Below, in pieces: positions 63,976 through 64,000 of a stretch of 64,000 nt of DNA. The stretch is from contig CAIZWN010000035.1 of the NCBI GenBank assembly GCA_903936705.1, positions 141,393-205,392 on the forward strand. The letters run 5' to 3'. This DNA comes from an uncultured Myxococcales bacterium (GTDB taxonomy: Bacteria > Myxococcota_A > UBA9042 > DTJE01). A program made the position numbers and the translations under genes. Position 1 is the first letter of the stretch, and every line of letters begins with the position of its first letter. Below the pieces are notes generated by a model that worked only from the letters and a program-made list of their open reading frames with translations, did no database searches and had not been told where the DNA came from.

Positions 63976-64000
63976 ACCGCGCGGCTGACATGCCAATGAC

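Overview
The window is GC-rich bacterial chromosome. It suggests a Myxococcota or related former-deltaproteobacterial organism. The reasons are: Cys-rich CDDGN-type (DUF4215) repeat lipoproteins; many lipoproteins with Gly- or Asp/Pro-rich linkers after the lipobox; a kinase-like/AAA/TPR regulator; a multihaem cytochrome respiratory module; and an ECF sigma/anti-sigma/VIT-vWA cluster. This taxonomic call is inference; no rRNA or ribosomal protein gene is present to fix it.

Layout. 0-5.3 kb: the end of a multihaem cytochrome c gene faces a minus-strand operon (nonahaem cytochrome, Tat-exported 4x[4Fe-4S] subunit, NrfD-type quinone subunit, large membrane protein), probably a membrane quinone oxidoreductase. 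5.4-9.3 kb: ileS-lspA, with an LspA carrying a large extra domain. 9.6-14.3 kb: ECF sigma, anti-sigma and VIT/vWA operon. 14.4-18.3 kb: DUF4143 ATPase, three tRNAs under one strong promoter, and recD2. 18.4-20.7 kb: secreted HEAT-repeat protein. 20.7-28.2 kb: six minus-strand genes (panD, coiled-coil, GNAT, lipoprotein, outer-membrane-like protein, pseudokinase-AAA-TPR); the last four are tightly linked. 28.4-37.7 kb: lipoprotein, lipid-kinase-like protein, CCA-adding enzyme, then dnaG-rpoD-folC. 37.7-45.3 kb: DUF4442, FKBP, a large DUF4838 lipoprotein, and a three-gene operon (secreted protein, APC permease, FGE-fold protein). 45.3-51.6 kb: an SDR and three polytopic GT-C-like membrane proteins.

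51.6-64 kb is an accessory zone strewn with IS91-type transposase debris. It holds two giant DUF4215 lipoproteins built from an exact 285-bp higher-order repeat, a vapBC toxin-antitoxin pair bracketed by 34-bp inverted repeats made of the IS-derived sequence, and a HIT + HNH + HNH_2 nuclease cluster that may be a small defence island.

The housekeeping genes are compact, with ATGA/TGATG overlaps and clear GGAGG ribosome-binding sites, several of which correct over-long gene starts. The accessory zone is where rearrangement and possibly novel biology concentrate. All functional calls rest on motifs read by eye; no database search was run.
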